From the NCBI GenBank assembly GCA_016714495.1, contig JADKDU010000004.1, forward strand, positions 124,001-188,000: a stretch of DNA of 64,000 nucleotides. The letters are read 5' to 3'. The notes beneath the pieces are model-generated. The model was given only the letters and a program-made list of their open reading frames with translations. It was not told where the DNA came from and did no database searches. Shown piece by piece: positions 52,898-61,904 of this stretch (position 1 is the first letter of the stretch; every line of letters begins with the position of its first letter). A program made the position numbers and the translations under genes. The DNA comes from Hyphomonadaceae bacterium (lineage in GTDB: Bacteria > Pseudomonadota > Alphaproteobacteria > Caulobacterales > Hyphomonadaceae).

Positions 52898-52917
52898 AGG
52901 CTCAAGGCCGCGTTATG

Positions 52918-53080
52918 CCGCCGCGAAATCCTCGCGGCGGGAAACGGCGCGTCATCCGTTCAATTCCTGACATTCAGGCTCGACCGTGACGTGACCTCGC
53001 GTCGGGCCATCGTGATACGCCGCAAGGCGTATACCGGGATCCGCTCAACCGTCGGGCTGTCGGTTTGCGCGGATCCCGGT
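52918..53080. repeat. Three successive hairpins between petC and mtnP
   Basis: The 250-base intergenic region contains three inverted repeats: CCGCCGCG/CGCGGCGG at 52918-52940; ATACGCC-GCAA-GGCGTAT at 53015-53032 with a GNRA-type loop; and a long arm pair starting ACCGGGATCCGC at 53033 and ending GCGGATCCCGGT at 53080 (12 bases perfect, nearly 20 with mismatches). The first may terminate petABC although no T-run follows. The second and third are adjacent and look like a structured RNA or a mobile palindromic repeat. Confidence 0.5.
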
Positions 53081-53147
53081 TCCATATCGCATCGCTTCCC
53101 GGCTTACCCGTATTCCCCAGCTGCTCTCCCAAGGGTTACGATGGCGC

Positions 53148-54026
53148 ATGAGCAAATGGGTTCTCGGCATCATCGGTGGCTCCGGCCTCTATCAGATACC
53201 CGGCATCGAAGGTGGGCGGTGGGAGACGATCACCTCGCCCTGGGGCGTGCCCTCTGATCAGGTTTATCGCGGCAAGCTGCATGGCGTGGATCTGGTGTTC
53301 CTGCCCCGCCACGGGCGTGGACACAGGCTCGGACCTACGCAGCTGAACTATCGCGCCAATATCGACGTGATGAAGCAGGCAGGGTGCACCGACTTGCTAT
53401 CGCTGTCGGCCTGCGGCTCGCTGAAGGAGGAGTTCGCCCCCGGCGACTTCGTGATCGTCGACCAGTTTATCGACCGCACCTTCGCGCGCGAGAAGAGCTT
53501 CTTCGGCGAAGGCGTGGTGGCGCACGTGTCGATGGCGCATCCGGTATCCTCACGCCTCGCAGGGTTTGCAGCTGAAGAATCCGCAGCGCTTGTAGGTCGC
53601 ACGCACACGGGCGGAACCTATCTGGCCATGGAAGGCCCGCAATTCTCCTCGCTGGCGGAGTCGAAGCTATATCGCTCCTGGGACTGCGCCGTGATCGGGA
53701 TGACGAACATGCCCGAGGCAAAGCTCGCACGCGAAGCGGAGCTGCCTTATGCGACCGTTGCCATGGTGACGGACTATGATTGTTGGCGCGAGGAAGTGGC
53801 GGCTGTTTCGGTGACGGATGTGCTTAAGGTTCTTCACGGCAATGCAGACCGTGCCGGAGCGCTGGTCTCGCGCATCGCACAGCGTGTAGCGGCTAGCCCG
53901 CGCACGCCCGATCCCGATGGCATCGATACGTGTCTCGACCACGCGATCATCACCGCCCCTCAGTGCCGCGACTTGGCGCTCGTAAAGAAGCTGGAGGCTG
54001 TCGCCGGGCGGGTGTTGAGGACTTGA
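53148..54026 (+). CDS. mtnP: S-methyl-5'-thioadenosine phosphorylase
   Basis: The 292-residue enzyme starts IIGGSGLYQIPGIE and carries FLPRHGRGHRLGPTQLNYRAN, the phosphate-binding SACGSLKEEF, and ESALYRSW-like FSSLAESKLYRSW with MEGPQFSS and GMTNMPEAKLAREAELPY. It cleaves methylthioadenosine for methionine salvage. The adenine produced can be used by apt encoded 1.4 kb downstream. Confidence 0.93.
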   Translation: MSKWVLGIIGGSGLYQIPGIEGGRWETITSPWGVPSDQVYRGKLHGVDLVFLPRHGRGHRLGPTQLNYRANIDVMKQAGCTDLLSLSACGSLKEEFAPGDFVIVDQFIDRTFAREKSFFGEGVVAHVSMAHPVSSRLAGFAAEESAALVGRTHTGGTYLAMEGPQFSSLAESKLYRSWDCAVIGMTNMPEAKLAREAELPYATVAMVTDYDCWREEVAAVSVTDVLKVLHGNADRAGALVSRIAQRVAASPRTPDPDGIDTCLDHAIITAPQCRDLALVKKLEAVAGRVLRT

Positions 54027-54078
54027 CGGAAACGGGCGCGTACTCCCACATCCCGGGCGCGGCGGGGAAGAGAGTTTA

Positions 54079-54717
54079 ATGCCCGACAACCTCCTGTTGT
54101 TCATCGGGATGACCACGCTGGTCAGCCTCGCCCCCGGCCCCAACGTCATGTTCATCATGTCGCAAGCGGCCCTGCGCGGTCATCGCGCCGGGATCATGGC
54201 CGGCTTCGGCATCCAGGTCGCGAACGTCGTCTACTTCGCTTTGACGGCGCTGGGTCTCGCGGGGCTGATTGCGACATCGCCGCTGGCTTTTTTCGTGTTG
54301 AAATGGGTAGGCGCAGGCTATCTCGCGCTCATCGGCGCGCTCGCGCTGATACGTTCGTTCAAGACGCATCTGCCGCCGGATACAAGCCAGCCCGCACCGG
54401 TCATCGCAGTCGGACGCGGCGCGTTCTTCGATGGGCTGATGCTGGGCTTCGGCAACCCCAAGACGATCATCTGGTTCATCACCCTGCTGCCGCAGTTCAT
54501 CGACGCGACCGGCAATGTACTTAGCCAGACGCTGGTGATCGGCGTTGTCGGCACCATTGTCGATATGGCGGTGCAGTGGATGTACACGCATCTCGGCGGA
54601 TCGCTCTCGCGCTTCTTGGCTCAGCCGGTTATCCGCAAATGGTTCGAGCGCGGCGTCGGCATCGTTTTCATCGTGCTGGCGCTGCTGGTAGCGTTCGGGT
54701 TGAGACAGCACGTTTAG
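54079..54717 (+). CDS. LysE-family translocator (copy 1)
   Basis: A 212-residue membrane protein with six helices. The LysE/RhtB signature SLAPGPNVMFIMSQAALRGHRAGIM occurs in shortened form near residue 13 (SLAPGPNVMF), followed by GFGNPKTIIWFITLLPQF. Family members export amino acids or metabolites. Its stop is 11 bases before a GST gene. A similar LysE/GST pair occurs at 59.1-60.4 kb on the other strand. Confidence 0.85.
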   Translation: MPDNLLLFIGMTTLVSLAPGPNVMFIMSQAALRGHRAGIMAGFGIQVANVVYFALTALGLAGLIATSPLAFFVLKWVGAGYLALIGALALIRSFKTHLPPDTSQPAPVIAVGRGAFFDGLMLGFGNPKTIIWFITLLPQFIDATGNVLSQTLVIGVVGTIVDMAVQWMYTHLGGSLSRFLAQPVIRKWFERGVGIVFIVLALLVAFGLRQHV

Positions 54718-54728
54718 GGGAGAAGCTG

Positions 54729-55373
54729 ATGGCCAAGCCGCGCCTTCATATTGGCGACAAGAACTATTCCTCCTGGTCGATGCGGCCGTGGCTGGCGATG
54801 CGCGTGGGCGGGATCGCATTCGACGAAGTCCTGCATGCGCTTCCCGAAATGGGCGGCAAACCTTCCTTCGGCGCCATCTCTCCGAACGCGCGCGTTCCTG
54901 CGCTGGAGCTGGACGGCGCGGTGATCGCCGAGAGCCTCGCGATCTGCGAATGGGCGGCCGAGCAAAACCCCGCGCTATGGCCCAAAGGCTCGACTGACCG
55001 GGCGCTCGCGCGCTCGGCAGCATCGATCATGCATTCTGGGTTTGCGAATCTGCGTAGCGACGCGCCGATGAACATTCGCCGTCGCACCGATGCGGGCCGG
55101 ATGACCCCGGCAGGCCTCGACGACGCCGCCAAGGTGGATGAACTCTGGAGTGGCTGGCTGAAGCGCTCCGGCGGCCCATATCTGTTTGGCGACTATTCGG
55201 TCGCCGACGCCATGTACGCGCCGGTGGTGATGCGCTTCATCACCTACGCCATTCCCCGCTCGCCCGATGCGCAAGATTATATCGACCAGATGCTCGTCGA
55301 GCCGAACATGGCGGCGTGGATTGCGGCAGCGGAAAAGGAAACACGCCAGCTGCCGCGATCCGACATTGCCTAG
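54729..55373 (+). CDS. Glutathione S-transferase (copy 1)
   Basis: ATG 54729, after GGGGAGAAGCTG, gives 214 residues. The thioredoxin-like N-domain reads LHIGDKNYSSWSMRPWLAM with candidate catalytic serine/tyrosine, then PNARVPALELDG and ESLAICEWAAE, followed by a helical C-domain. The frame extends upstream into the LysE gene, which is not supported. Substrate unknown. Confidence 0.85.
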   Translation: MAKPRLHIGDKNYSSWSMRPWLAMRVGGIAFDEVLHALPEMGGKPSFGAISPNARVPALELDGAVIAESLAICEWAAEQNPALWPKGSTDRALARSAASIMHSGFANLRSDAPMNIRRRTDAGRMTPAGLDDAAKVDELWSGWLKRSGGPYLFGDYSVADAMYAPVVMRFITYAIPRSPDAQDYIDQMLVEPNMAAWIAAAEKETRQLPRSDIA

Positions 55374-55418
55374 TCACAGACGCGCGGCAATTCTTAACTA
55401 AACCAAGCGGGGACCATC

Positions 55419-55946
55419 ATGGAACTCAAGGACGCCATCCGTACCATCCCGGACTTTCCCAAGCCGGGGATCATGTTCCGGGACGTCACAACCCTGATGG
55501 GCAATCCGCGCGCCTTCCGGCAGGCGGTGGACGAGCTGGTGCAGCCCTATGCGGGCCAGAAGATCGACAAGGTCGCGGGCATAGAAGCGCGCGGCTTCAT
55601 CCTCGGCGGAGCGGTGGCGCACCAGCTGTCGGCCGGATTCGTGCCGCTGCGGAAGAAGGGCAAGCTGCCCCATAACGTCATCACAGAAAGCTACGAGCTC
55701 GAATACGGCGTCGACTCGATGGAAATGCACACCGACGCCATCGCGCCGGGCGACCGCGTTCTGCTGGTTGATGATCTGGTCGCGACGGGCGGCACGGCCC
55801 TGGCGGCGATCAAGCTGTTGCGCAAGGCCGGGGCAAAGGTCGCCGGGGCGGCGTTCCTGGTCTGCCTCCCGGAGCTGCAGGGCGACACCAAGCTGACCGC
55901 CCAGGGCATCGACGTCAGCTATCTGGTGTGGTTCGCCGGGCATTAA
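55419..55946 (+). CDS. apt: Adenine phosphoribosyltransferase
   Basis: The 175-residue enzyme has the Apt pattern PDFPKPGIMFRDVTTLM, the flexible loop GAEARGFILGG-like GIEARGFILGG, and the PRPP-binding VLLVDDLVATGGTALAA. It converts adenine and PRPP to AMP. Location shortly after mtnP completes an adenine salvage route from methylthioadenosine. Confidence 0.95.
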   Translation: MELKDAIRTIPDFPKPGIMFRDVTTLMGNPRAFRQAVDELVQPYAGQKIDKVAGIEARGFILGGAVAHQLSAGFVPLRKKGKLPHNVITESYELEYGVDSMEMHTDAIAPGDRVLLVDDLVATGGTALAAIKLLRKAGAKVAGAAFLVCLPELQGDTKLTAQGIDVSYLVWFAGH

Positions 55947-56048
55947 CCAGCCTGTGGCAAAGCCCGTTTTCAGCGCCTTCCGGCGCGGCCATTGACCCGG
56001 CCGACCGCAGACGCCACCTATGCGGACTACGACCTTCTTGGAGCTCCC

Positions 56049-56657
56049 ATGACGATTCGGTTCGACGACGATGATGATGGCGAAGACGATTCGGCGAAAA
56101 AGGAGGAGTCCCAGTCGTCCTTGATGGAGAAGGCTCTTTTCGATTCCCGCACGATCCTTCTGACCGGCGAGATCAACGACAAGATCGCCCGTTCGGTTAG
56201 TGCTCAGCTGCTGGCGTACTCAGCCGTCAGCGACAAGCCGATCCTGCTCGTGCTGTCTTCGCCCGGCGGTCACGTCGAGAGCGGCGACATGATACATGAC
56301 ATGATCAAATTCGTCCGTGCGCCCGTAAAGATCCTCGGCACCGGCTGGTGCGCCTCGGCTGGCGCGCTGATCTATGCGGCGGGCGAAAAAGCAAACCGCT
56401 TCTGCCTGCCCAACACCCGCTTCCTGCTGCACGAACCCCGCGGCGGCGTTGGCGGTCAGGCTTCGGACGTCGAGATTCAGGCGCGCGAAATCATCAAGAT
56501 GCGCGAGCGGCTGAACCAGATTTTCGCGGATGCGACCGGCCAGTCGATCGACCGCATCAAGAAGGACACCGATCGCGATCACTGGATGAGCGCGAAAGAG
56601 GCGGTGGAGTACGGCCTTGTGGGCAGGATTGTGACCTCCCACAAAGAAATCCTCTAG
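56049..56657 (+). CDS. ClpP-family serine protease
   Basis: ATG 56049, six bases after GGAG, gives 202 residues with an acidic N-terminal tail. The catalytic triad is intact: Ser 103 in GWCASAGAL, His 128 in LLHEPRGG and Asp 173 in KKDTDRD. It is more divergent than canonical ClpP (ASAGA instead of ASMGA, HEP instead of HQP) and lacks a clpX neighbour, so it is probably a second ClpP-like peptidase. Cytoplasmic. Confidence 0.85.
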   Translation: MTIRFDDDDDGEDDSAKKEESQSSLMEKALFDSRTILLTGEINDKIARSVSAQLLAYSAVSDKPILLVLSSPGGHVESGDMIHDMIKFVRAPVKILGTGWCASAGALIYAAGEKANRFCLPNTRFLLHEPRGGVGGQASDVEIQAREIIKMRERLNQIFADATGQSIDRIKKDTDRDHWMSAKEAVEYGLVGRIVTSHKEIL

Positions 56658-56712
56658 GCCGGCGCAGATTTCATGATTTCGGATCAGCACGTCGCGCGCA
56701 TAATCCCGTGCG

Positions 56713-57453
56713 ATGGAGCTGCGGGAAAAGATACGCCATTGGGCGGGCTGGCCCGGCTGGCGCAGACACGCGCCCGCCGCGGGCTCCGTTGTGGCGCACG
56801 CCTCTATCGGGCTGGCGATGATTGGGATGATAGCGGCGTCCGGTCGGCCACCGGCCGCCAAGCTGACAATTATTCCAGAGGCAATCGAGGTTTCGCTGAT
56901 CGCGGATTCGCTGCCTATGCCGGTCCGGCCTGCGCCGCGGCCGACTCCAGCAACCGCCAAATCAGAACCCGCGGACGCCGCGCCGTCGCTGCCCCCGCCT
57001 CGCCGGAACGACAGGCAGCCGACGACGGCGACGCCGCCCCGACAGCCCGCGCCGGTGCAAAGCAATGATAGCGTCTATCTCGGCCCGTCACCCTTTGCCC
57101 AACCAGCGCAGCCCGGCGGGCTCGAAGGGCTGGCGAGCCGCGACCCATGCGAAACTCGCATCGGCCTGAAGGCGAAGGACTGCGTGACCAACTGGGCCGC
57201 CGCCGTCGGCAAGATGGACACGATCATGCCGCGCTCAAAGGAGGAGCTGCGGACATATCACGCCGAGTTCATGACGCGTTGCGCCCGCAAGGTCGGCTGC
57301 GAGCCGACCGATGGCAGGCTTAACAACGGCACGCGGACCTTTGGTCAGAAATCACCAATGGCGCCAGGTGCTGGAGGCGTGCAGGGCATCAACGAAATTG
57401 TCGGGCGACTGGGTTTCAATCCCGATCACACCGACCCTGGTTTCGGCGACTAG
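56713..57453 (+). CDS. Membrane-anchored proline-rich protein of unknown function
   Basis: The 246-residue protein has one N-terminal membrane helix (VVAHASIGLAMIGMIAA), a proline/arginine-rich linker (residues 65-120) and a C-terminal domain with cysteines in DPCETRIGLKAKDCVTNW and TRCARKVGCEP. The layout resembles TonB-like periplasmic linkers but there is no TonB C-terminal fold to my eye. Unknown function. It overlaps the zinc-ribbon gene stop on the other strand. Confidence 0.6.
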   Translation: MELREKIRHWAGWPGWRRHAPAAGSVVAHASIGLAMIGMIAASGRPPAAKLTIIPEAIEVSLIADSLPMPVRPAPRPTPATAKSEPADAAPSLPPPRRNDRQPTTATPPRQPAPVQSNDSVYLGPSPFAQPAQPGGLEGLASRDPCETRIGLKAKDCVTNWAAAVGKMDTIMPRSKEELRTYHAEFMTRCARKVGCEPTDGRLNNGTRTFGQKSPMAPGAGGVQGINEIVGRLGFNPDHTDPGFGD

Positions 57454-57797
57454 TCGAAGATATCGAAAAGGTCGAATCCGCCCCGGCGCTTGCGACGGCC
57501 ATCGTGGCGATCGTCGTCATCGTCGCCTTCGTAGCGATATCGCTTCTTTTCCTCGTCATAGCGGTGCTCCTTCCGCCATTTGTCCGGATCGCGCCCGAAC
57601 TGGTTCACCTCTTCATGAAAGCGGCGTTGGGCTTGCGCCTGCTTTTCGGATTCCTCGCGCTCTTGCATCAATAGTTTGTCCAACTCACCGCGATCCAGCC
57701 ACACGCCTTGGCAGGTAGGGCAGATGTCGATGTCGATCCCCTCGCGCGCGATCTTCTGCATCTGGGAATTGTCGTTCGGGCACAGGAAAAGCGGCAA
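57450..57797 (-). CDS. TFIIB-type zinc-ribbon protein
   Basis: The 115-residue protein has an N-terminal zf-TFIIB fold: LCPNDNSQM and DICPTCQGVWLDRGELDKL. The first knuckle keeps only one cysteine (Cys 6; CPND in place of CPxC), the second is standard (Cys 26, Cys 29). The C-terminal half is highly charged with an acidic RYEGDDDDD segment and a basic patch. Function unknown. GGAGGGATTC precedes its ATG on the reverse strand. Confidence 0.8.
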   Translation of the reverse strand: MPLFLCPNDNSQMQKIAREGIDIDICPTCQGVWLDRGELDKLLMQEREESEKQAQAQRRFHEEVNQFGRDPDKWRKEHRYDEEKKRYRYEGDDDDDRHDGRRKRRGGFDLFDIFD

Positions 57798-57839
57798 GAA
57801 TCCCTCCTAAAAAAACTACCGGAGGAGCAGGTGGGGTGT

Positions 57840-57870
57840 ACTTGTGATTACACAAGTTTCACTGACGTCA
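57840..57870. promoter_or_regulatory. Palindromes between divergent zinc-ribbon and rlmJ genes
   Basis: ACTTGTG-ATTA-CACAAGT (57840-57857) is a perfect 7-base inverted repeat, and TGACGTCA (57863-57870) is an 8-base palindrome. They occupy the 89-base gap between two divergent starts, a good place for a shared operator. Regulator unknown. Confidence 0.4.
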
Positions 57871-57886
57871 CGCGGATGATAAGTGC

Positions 57887-58795
57887 GTGACCGCGCCACA
57901 GGAGTTGCAGCTGAATTACCGTCACGCCTTTCACGCCGGAAACTTTGCGGACGTGGTGAAGCACGTTGCGCTGGCGCTGTGCTTAGACCGGCTCAACGCG
58001 AAGGAAGCGCCGTACCGCTACATCGACACGCATGCCGGGATCGGCCTCTACGATTTCGAGGGCGAAGAAGCAGGACGTAGCCCGGAATGGAAAGACGGAG
58101 TCGGGCGCATCTGGGAAGCCGAGCGCGGTGCGCCAGACCTTGTGCGCGCATCCCTGGCCCCGTGGCTGAATGTGATCCGGCGTTTGAACTCCGGCGGCGT
58201 GCAGCATTATCCCGGCTCACCCGTGCTGGCGGCCGAGATGATGCGCAAGGACGATGCGCTACGCCTGTGCGAACTGCACCCGCCAAGCGCTGAGCTGCTG
58301 CGTCAGGCGATGGGCCGCGACAAGCGCGTGAAGATCGAGGAGCGCGATGGCTTCGATGCACTAGCCGCCTATCTGCCGCCGCCGGAACGGCGCGGGCTCG
58401 TCCTGATCGATCCGCCTTTCGAGGCGGGAACTTCAGAACGAAAGCAGGATTTCGACTGGATGCTGAAAGCTGCGGCCCGGGCCGTGAAGCGCTGGCCGCT
58501 GGGAACTTATGTGTTCTGGCGCCCGATCAAGGATGTCGAAGCTGTCGAAGCGTTCGACAGCGAACTCGCAAGCATGCTGATTGAGGAAGGCGGCGTTGCG
58601 GCGGAGAAGCTGCTCGTCGCGGATCTGTGGGTGAAGGCGATCGGCCCAGGTCCGCTGGGCGGCGCTGGGATCGTTATCGTCAATCCGCCCTATGGCGTTG
58701 CGGAACATATGCGCGCCGCCATGCCATGGTTGTGCAATCTGATGAAACAAGGCGAGGGCGCAGGCTGGCGCGTTGAAACGCCGGCCGAAATCTAA
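57887..58795 (+). CDS. rlmJ: 23S rRNA (adenine(2030)-N6)-methyltransferase
   Basis: A GTG start gives 302 residues. RlmJ features are NYRHAFHAGNFADVVKH at the start, IDTHAGIGLYDF (AdoMet site), and the catalytic VLIDPPFE motif (DPPF type). It methylates an adenine in 23S rRNA. Another start slightly downstream is not evident. Confidence 0.93.
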   Translation: MTAPQELQLNYRHAFHAGNFADVVKHVALALCLDRLNAKEAPYRYIDTHAGIGLYDFEGEEAGRSPEWKDGVGRIWEAERGAPDLVRASLAPWLNVIRRLNSGGVQHYPGSPVLAAEMMRKDDALRLCELHPPSAELLRQAMGRDKRVKIEERDGFDALAAYLPPPERRGLVLIDPPFEAGTSERKQDFDWMLKAAARAVKRWPLGTYVFWRPIKDVEAVEAFDSELASMLIEEGGVAAEKLLVADLWVKAIGPGPLGGAGIVIVNPPYGVAEHMRAAMPWLCNLMKQGEGAGWRVETPAEI

Positions 58796-58802
58796 GGCTC
58801 GA

Positions 58803-59063
58803 TCAGCCGAACAGCGCGCGCCAGAGCGGTTTGCGTTCTGTCGCGCGCACTGCGCGCCAGTCGGCCTTAGGCGATTGGGCGAGGCGCTCAGCGACAGCAA
58901 CCGGCGAAAGCGCATCAGCGGCGGCCCAGCCGGCATTGCGAGCGGCGTATTCCGACGGAAAGCCGCGCCGGGTCACCAGTACCCGACTAGACGGGCCGAG
59001 TACGCTGTAGCACCAGTCGCCGCCGCGTCCGGAAGTCTTAACTCTGAGGCCAGTGTTTGTCAT
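58803..59063 (-). CDS. Hypothetical 86-residue protein
   Basis: ATG 59063 to 58803. The product has WCYSVLGPSSRVLVTRRGF then EYAARNAGWAAADAL, reminiscent of small DUF1508/DUF2188-like folds. No strong ribosome binding site is visible and the family is not certain. It lies directly downstream of the LysE copy 2 gene on the same strand. Confidence 0.45.
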   Translation of the reverse strand: MTNTGLRVKTSGRGGDWCYSVLGPSSRVLVTRRGFPSEYAARNAGWAAADALSPVAVAERLAQSPKADWRAVRATERKPLWRALFG

Positions 59064-59111
59064 GGGCGAGCATCTGCAAGTTCTCTGCCGCGTTCATTTC
59101 CCTGGAAATCT

Positions 59112-59714
59112 CTACGCCTGACGCCCCGTGGACAGGCCGAACCAAATTGCGACACTGCCCAGCAGAATGGCGAGAATCCTGCGGACGATCACTTCCCGGC
59201 GCGGGTCTACTACGATCTGCTGAAGATTACTGGCGAAGACGGCAATCAGCGCATGAGCCGTGGTGGCGATGGCAAGATAGATCGTACTCATCACAATGAG
59301 CCAGCCGGCTCCCGCCGTGCCGGCGAAAGCGGGGATCATTACGAGGAAGACCGCTGCCGCTTTCGGATTAAGGATGTTGACCAGGAAGCCGCGGCGAAAG
59401 TGCCGCCCCTTATCGTCTCGCGCGGCGCCAGCCTTCTCCCCGACCCAGGCCTCGAAGGCGAGATAAAGGAGGAAGATGACGCCGGCCCACCTCAGGGTCT
59501 CATAGACCAGCGGATAGGCTGCAATCAGCGCGGCCGCCCCGCTGGCGGCGACACCGCCCATCAAGGCGAGCCCGCTAGTGATCCCGGCCACCGCCTGCAG
59601 CCCCGCGCGCCAGCCAGCGCGCGCCGACAGGAGAACGAGCCATGTCATGTTCGGTCCCGGCGTCAGTTCCATGACGACGGCTGCAGCAAGGAATTCGAGG
59701 AAGCCGGCCGGCAT
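59112..59714 (-). CDS. LysE-family translocator (copy 2)
   Basis: The 200-residue membrane protein has six helices and the family signature MELTPGPNMTWLVLLSARAG plus FLVNILNPKAAAVFLVMIPAF. It belongs to the same superfamily as copy 1 at 54079 but is clearly divergent. It follows a GST gene by five bases on the same strand. Confidence 0.85.
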   Translation of the reverse strand: MPAGFLEFLAAAVVMELTPGPNMTWLVLLSARAGWRAGLQAVAGITSGLALMGGVAASGAAALIAAYPLVYETLRWAGVIFLLYLAFEAWVGEKAGAARDDKGRHFRRGFLVNILNPKAAAVFLVMIPAFAGTAGAGWLIVMSTIYLAIATTAHALIAVFASNLQQIVVDPRREVIVRRILAILLGSVAIWFGLSTGRQA

Positions 59715-59719
59715 ATTGA

Positions 59720-60385
59720 TCAGGACGCGTAGTCGTAAGGGCCGCCCTTCCTGAGCGCCTGCTGGTAAGTGGGACGGGCATGGATGCGGTCCAGGAAAGC
59801 CTTGACCATGGGCTTTGACTTTGCGCCGGCTCGAGCAGCGGCCGCTTCGAGTGGGAAGCTCATCATGACGTCAGCTGCAGTGAAGTCCTGGCCCGCAAAC
59901 CATTCAGACTTCGACAGTTCGGTGTCCCAAAAGTCGAGGTGCGTGCGGATCTGGGGATCGGCAAGGCGCGCATTGGCCTTGGCTGAAATGCTCTTCACCA
60001 GGCCCCGCAAAAAACCCGGCGCATTCTCCGGCAGGCGCGTGAAGATCAGTTTGAGCAACAGCGGCGTCATGGCCGACCCTTCGGCGTAATGCAGCCAATA
60101 GGTGTAGCGGAGGCGTTCATTCGTGCCGGGAGGCGGGATCAGACGACCTTTGCCGTGGCGCTCCAGTATGTATTCGATAATGGCGCCGGTTTCTGCAATG
60201 ACGCGTCCGTCTTCGCTGATCACAGGCGACTTGCCGAGCGGGTGCATGGCCTTCAGCTCGGGCGGTGCGAGCATGGTGGTCTTGTCGCGTTCATAGCGTT
60301 TCACTTCGTAAATGACGCCAAGTTCCTCCAGCAGCCAAAGCACGCGCTGCGAGCGCGAATTGTTCAGGTGGTGAACGGTTATCAT
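59720..60385 (-). CDS. Glutathione S-transferase (copy 2)
   Basis: The 221-residue protein has an N-terminal thioredoxin-like domain (VHHLNNSRSQRVLWLLEEL, then HPLGKSPVISEDG and ETGAIIEYIL), followed by an all-helical domain. The serine in NNSRSQR is the likely catalytic residue. It differs clearly from copy 1. Start ATG 60385 is preceded by GGGGAGCC. Substrate unknown. Confidence 0.88.
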   Translation of the reverse strand: MITVHHLNNSRSQRVLWLLEELGVIYEVKRYERDKTTMLAPPELKAMHPLGKSPVISEDGRVIAETGAIIEYILERHGKGRLIPPPGTNERLRYTYWLHYAEGSAMTPLLLKLIFTRLPENAPGFLRGLVKSISAKANARLADPQIRTHLDFWDTELSKSEWFAGQDFTAADVMMSFPLEAAAARAGAKSKPMVKAFLDRIHARPTYQQALRKGGPYDYAS

Positions 60386-60471
60386 GGCTGGCTCCCCTGC
60401 TTGTACGGCAGTGAGCGGCGCCCGGATCAGGAGTCAATCACCGTAAGCTCCGCAACGCTAGGGAAGTGTCG

Positions 60472-61743
60472 CTAATGCATAGGCCCATGCTGGTGCGGCT
60501 TCATCAGCTTGCCGCGCTCTGTGATGAAGATCGTGATCAGGGCGAGCGAGCCAACGACCGCGTGACCGATGAAGATCGGCGTGACCGTGCCGTCGAACTG
60601 GCGGGCGACCAGGCCGCCGATGGACGCCGACACGAAGGATGACGCAAAACCGATCAGCGCTGCGCCCGATCCGGCGAGCGCACCTAGCGGCTCCATGGCG
60701 ATGGCGTTGTAGTTCGGCCCCTGGAAGCCGATGCAGAAGAACGCCAAGATCACCAGCGTGTAGAACAACGGGAACGGCACCGGCCCCTGCATCGCAATAA
60801 TCGCGTGGGCGATGCTGATGACCACGAACGCGATCAGGGCCGTATGCGAGATCAACCGCATGCCCAGGCGTTCGACGAGGCGCGAATTGATCAGGTTCGA
60901 CACCGACATCGCGACGGCCGCGCCGGCGAACCAGAGCGCGAACCAGTCACCGGTCACATAGACCTCATGATAGAGCTGTTCGGAAGCGGAGATGTAGCTC
61001 ATCAAGCCGCCGAACAGGAATCCCGAGGCGATGGTGTAGCCAAGAGAATCGCGTGTCTTGATAACCTTCCAGTAGTTGCGGAACATGGTCGGAATGTTGA
61101 GCGGAACGCGACGCTCCTTGGGTAATGTTTCGGGCAGGCGAAGCAGCACCCAGAAAAACATCACCACGCCAAAGATCGCCAGCGCCCAGAAGATGCCGTG
61201 CCACGTCATCACCTTCAACATGAGCTGGCCGAAGAAGGGCGCAACGATCGGCGCCGCCATGAACACGATCATCACCAGCGACATCACCTTCGCCATCTGG
61301 CGTCCAGCGTAGAGGTCGCGCGCTGCCGAAACAGCGATGACACGCGAGCCGCCAGCGCTGGCGCCCATGAAGGCGCGCACGGCGATCAGTATCTCAAAGG
61401 TCGATGCATAGACGCACATGATCGCTGCGACGACATAGAAGAACAGCGAGACGAAAAGTACGCTGCGCCGGCCGAAGCGGTCAGTCAGAGGCCCATAGAA
61501 AAGCTGTGAGATGCCAAAGCCCAGCATGTAGGACACGATGATCATCTGACGATCGTTTTCCTGCGGCACCGCGAAGTCGCGTCCCATTTGCGGCAGGGCA
61601 GGCAGCATGATGTCGATCGCAAGCGCGTTGAGCGCCATCAGCATGGCGGTCAGGCTCACGAACTCCCACAGCGGCAACCGCCGGACAGGCGCGGAAGATA
61701 CCGACTGGGCGATGGAGTCGGGTGGCACGGGGTGATTACTCAC
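60472..61743 (-). CDS. MFS multidrug efflux transporter (Bcr/CflA type)
   Basis: The 423-residue protein has twelve membrane helices and the DHA1 pattern of Bcr/CflA: DIMLPALPQMGRDFAV, then YGPLTDRFGRRSVLF (motif A) and RAFMGASAGGSRVIAVSAARD (motif B/C region). It exports drugs by proton antiport. It follows the frameshifted thiolase gene on the same strand, 209 bases after its terminator-proximal end. Confidence 0.9.
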   Translation of the reverse strand: MSNHPVPPDSIAQSVSSAPVRRLPLWEFVSLTAMLMALNALAIDIMLPALPQMGRDFAVPQENDRQMIIVSYMLGFGISQLFYGPLTDRFGRRSVLFVSLFFYVVAAIMCVYASTFEILIAVRAFMGASAGGSRVIAVSAARDLYAGRQMAKVMSLVMIVFMAAPIVAPFFGQLMLKVMTWHGIFWALAIFGVVMFFWVLLRLPETLPKERRVPLNIPTMFRNYWKVIKTRDSLGYTIASGFLFGGLMSYISASEQLYHEVYVTGDWFALWFAGAAVAMSVSNLINSRLVERLGMRLISHTALIAFVVISIAHAIIAMQGPVPFPLFYTLVILAFFCIGFQGPNYNAIAMEPLGALAGSGAALIGFASSFVSASIGGLVARQFDGTVTPIFIGHAVVGSLALITIFITERGKLMKPHQHGPMH

Positions 61744-61904
61744 GTCAGCTGATGCGGCGGGATGTAGCGGCCTTTGCAGCTGCTGGGTAGGGCGCGGACG
61801 CGCGCCTCAGGAAGAAAGTTGGCGGTATCAACCGTCTTTTGCCACCTGTGGCGCCAATGCGCTGGTTCGATGATAACCGATTGATACGAGGCCTCGAAAA
61901 TGAA

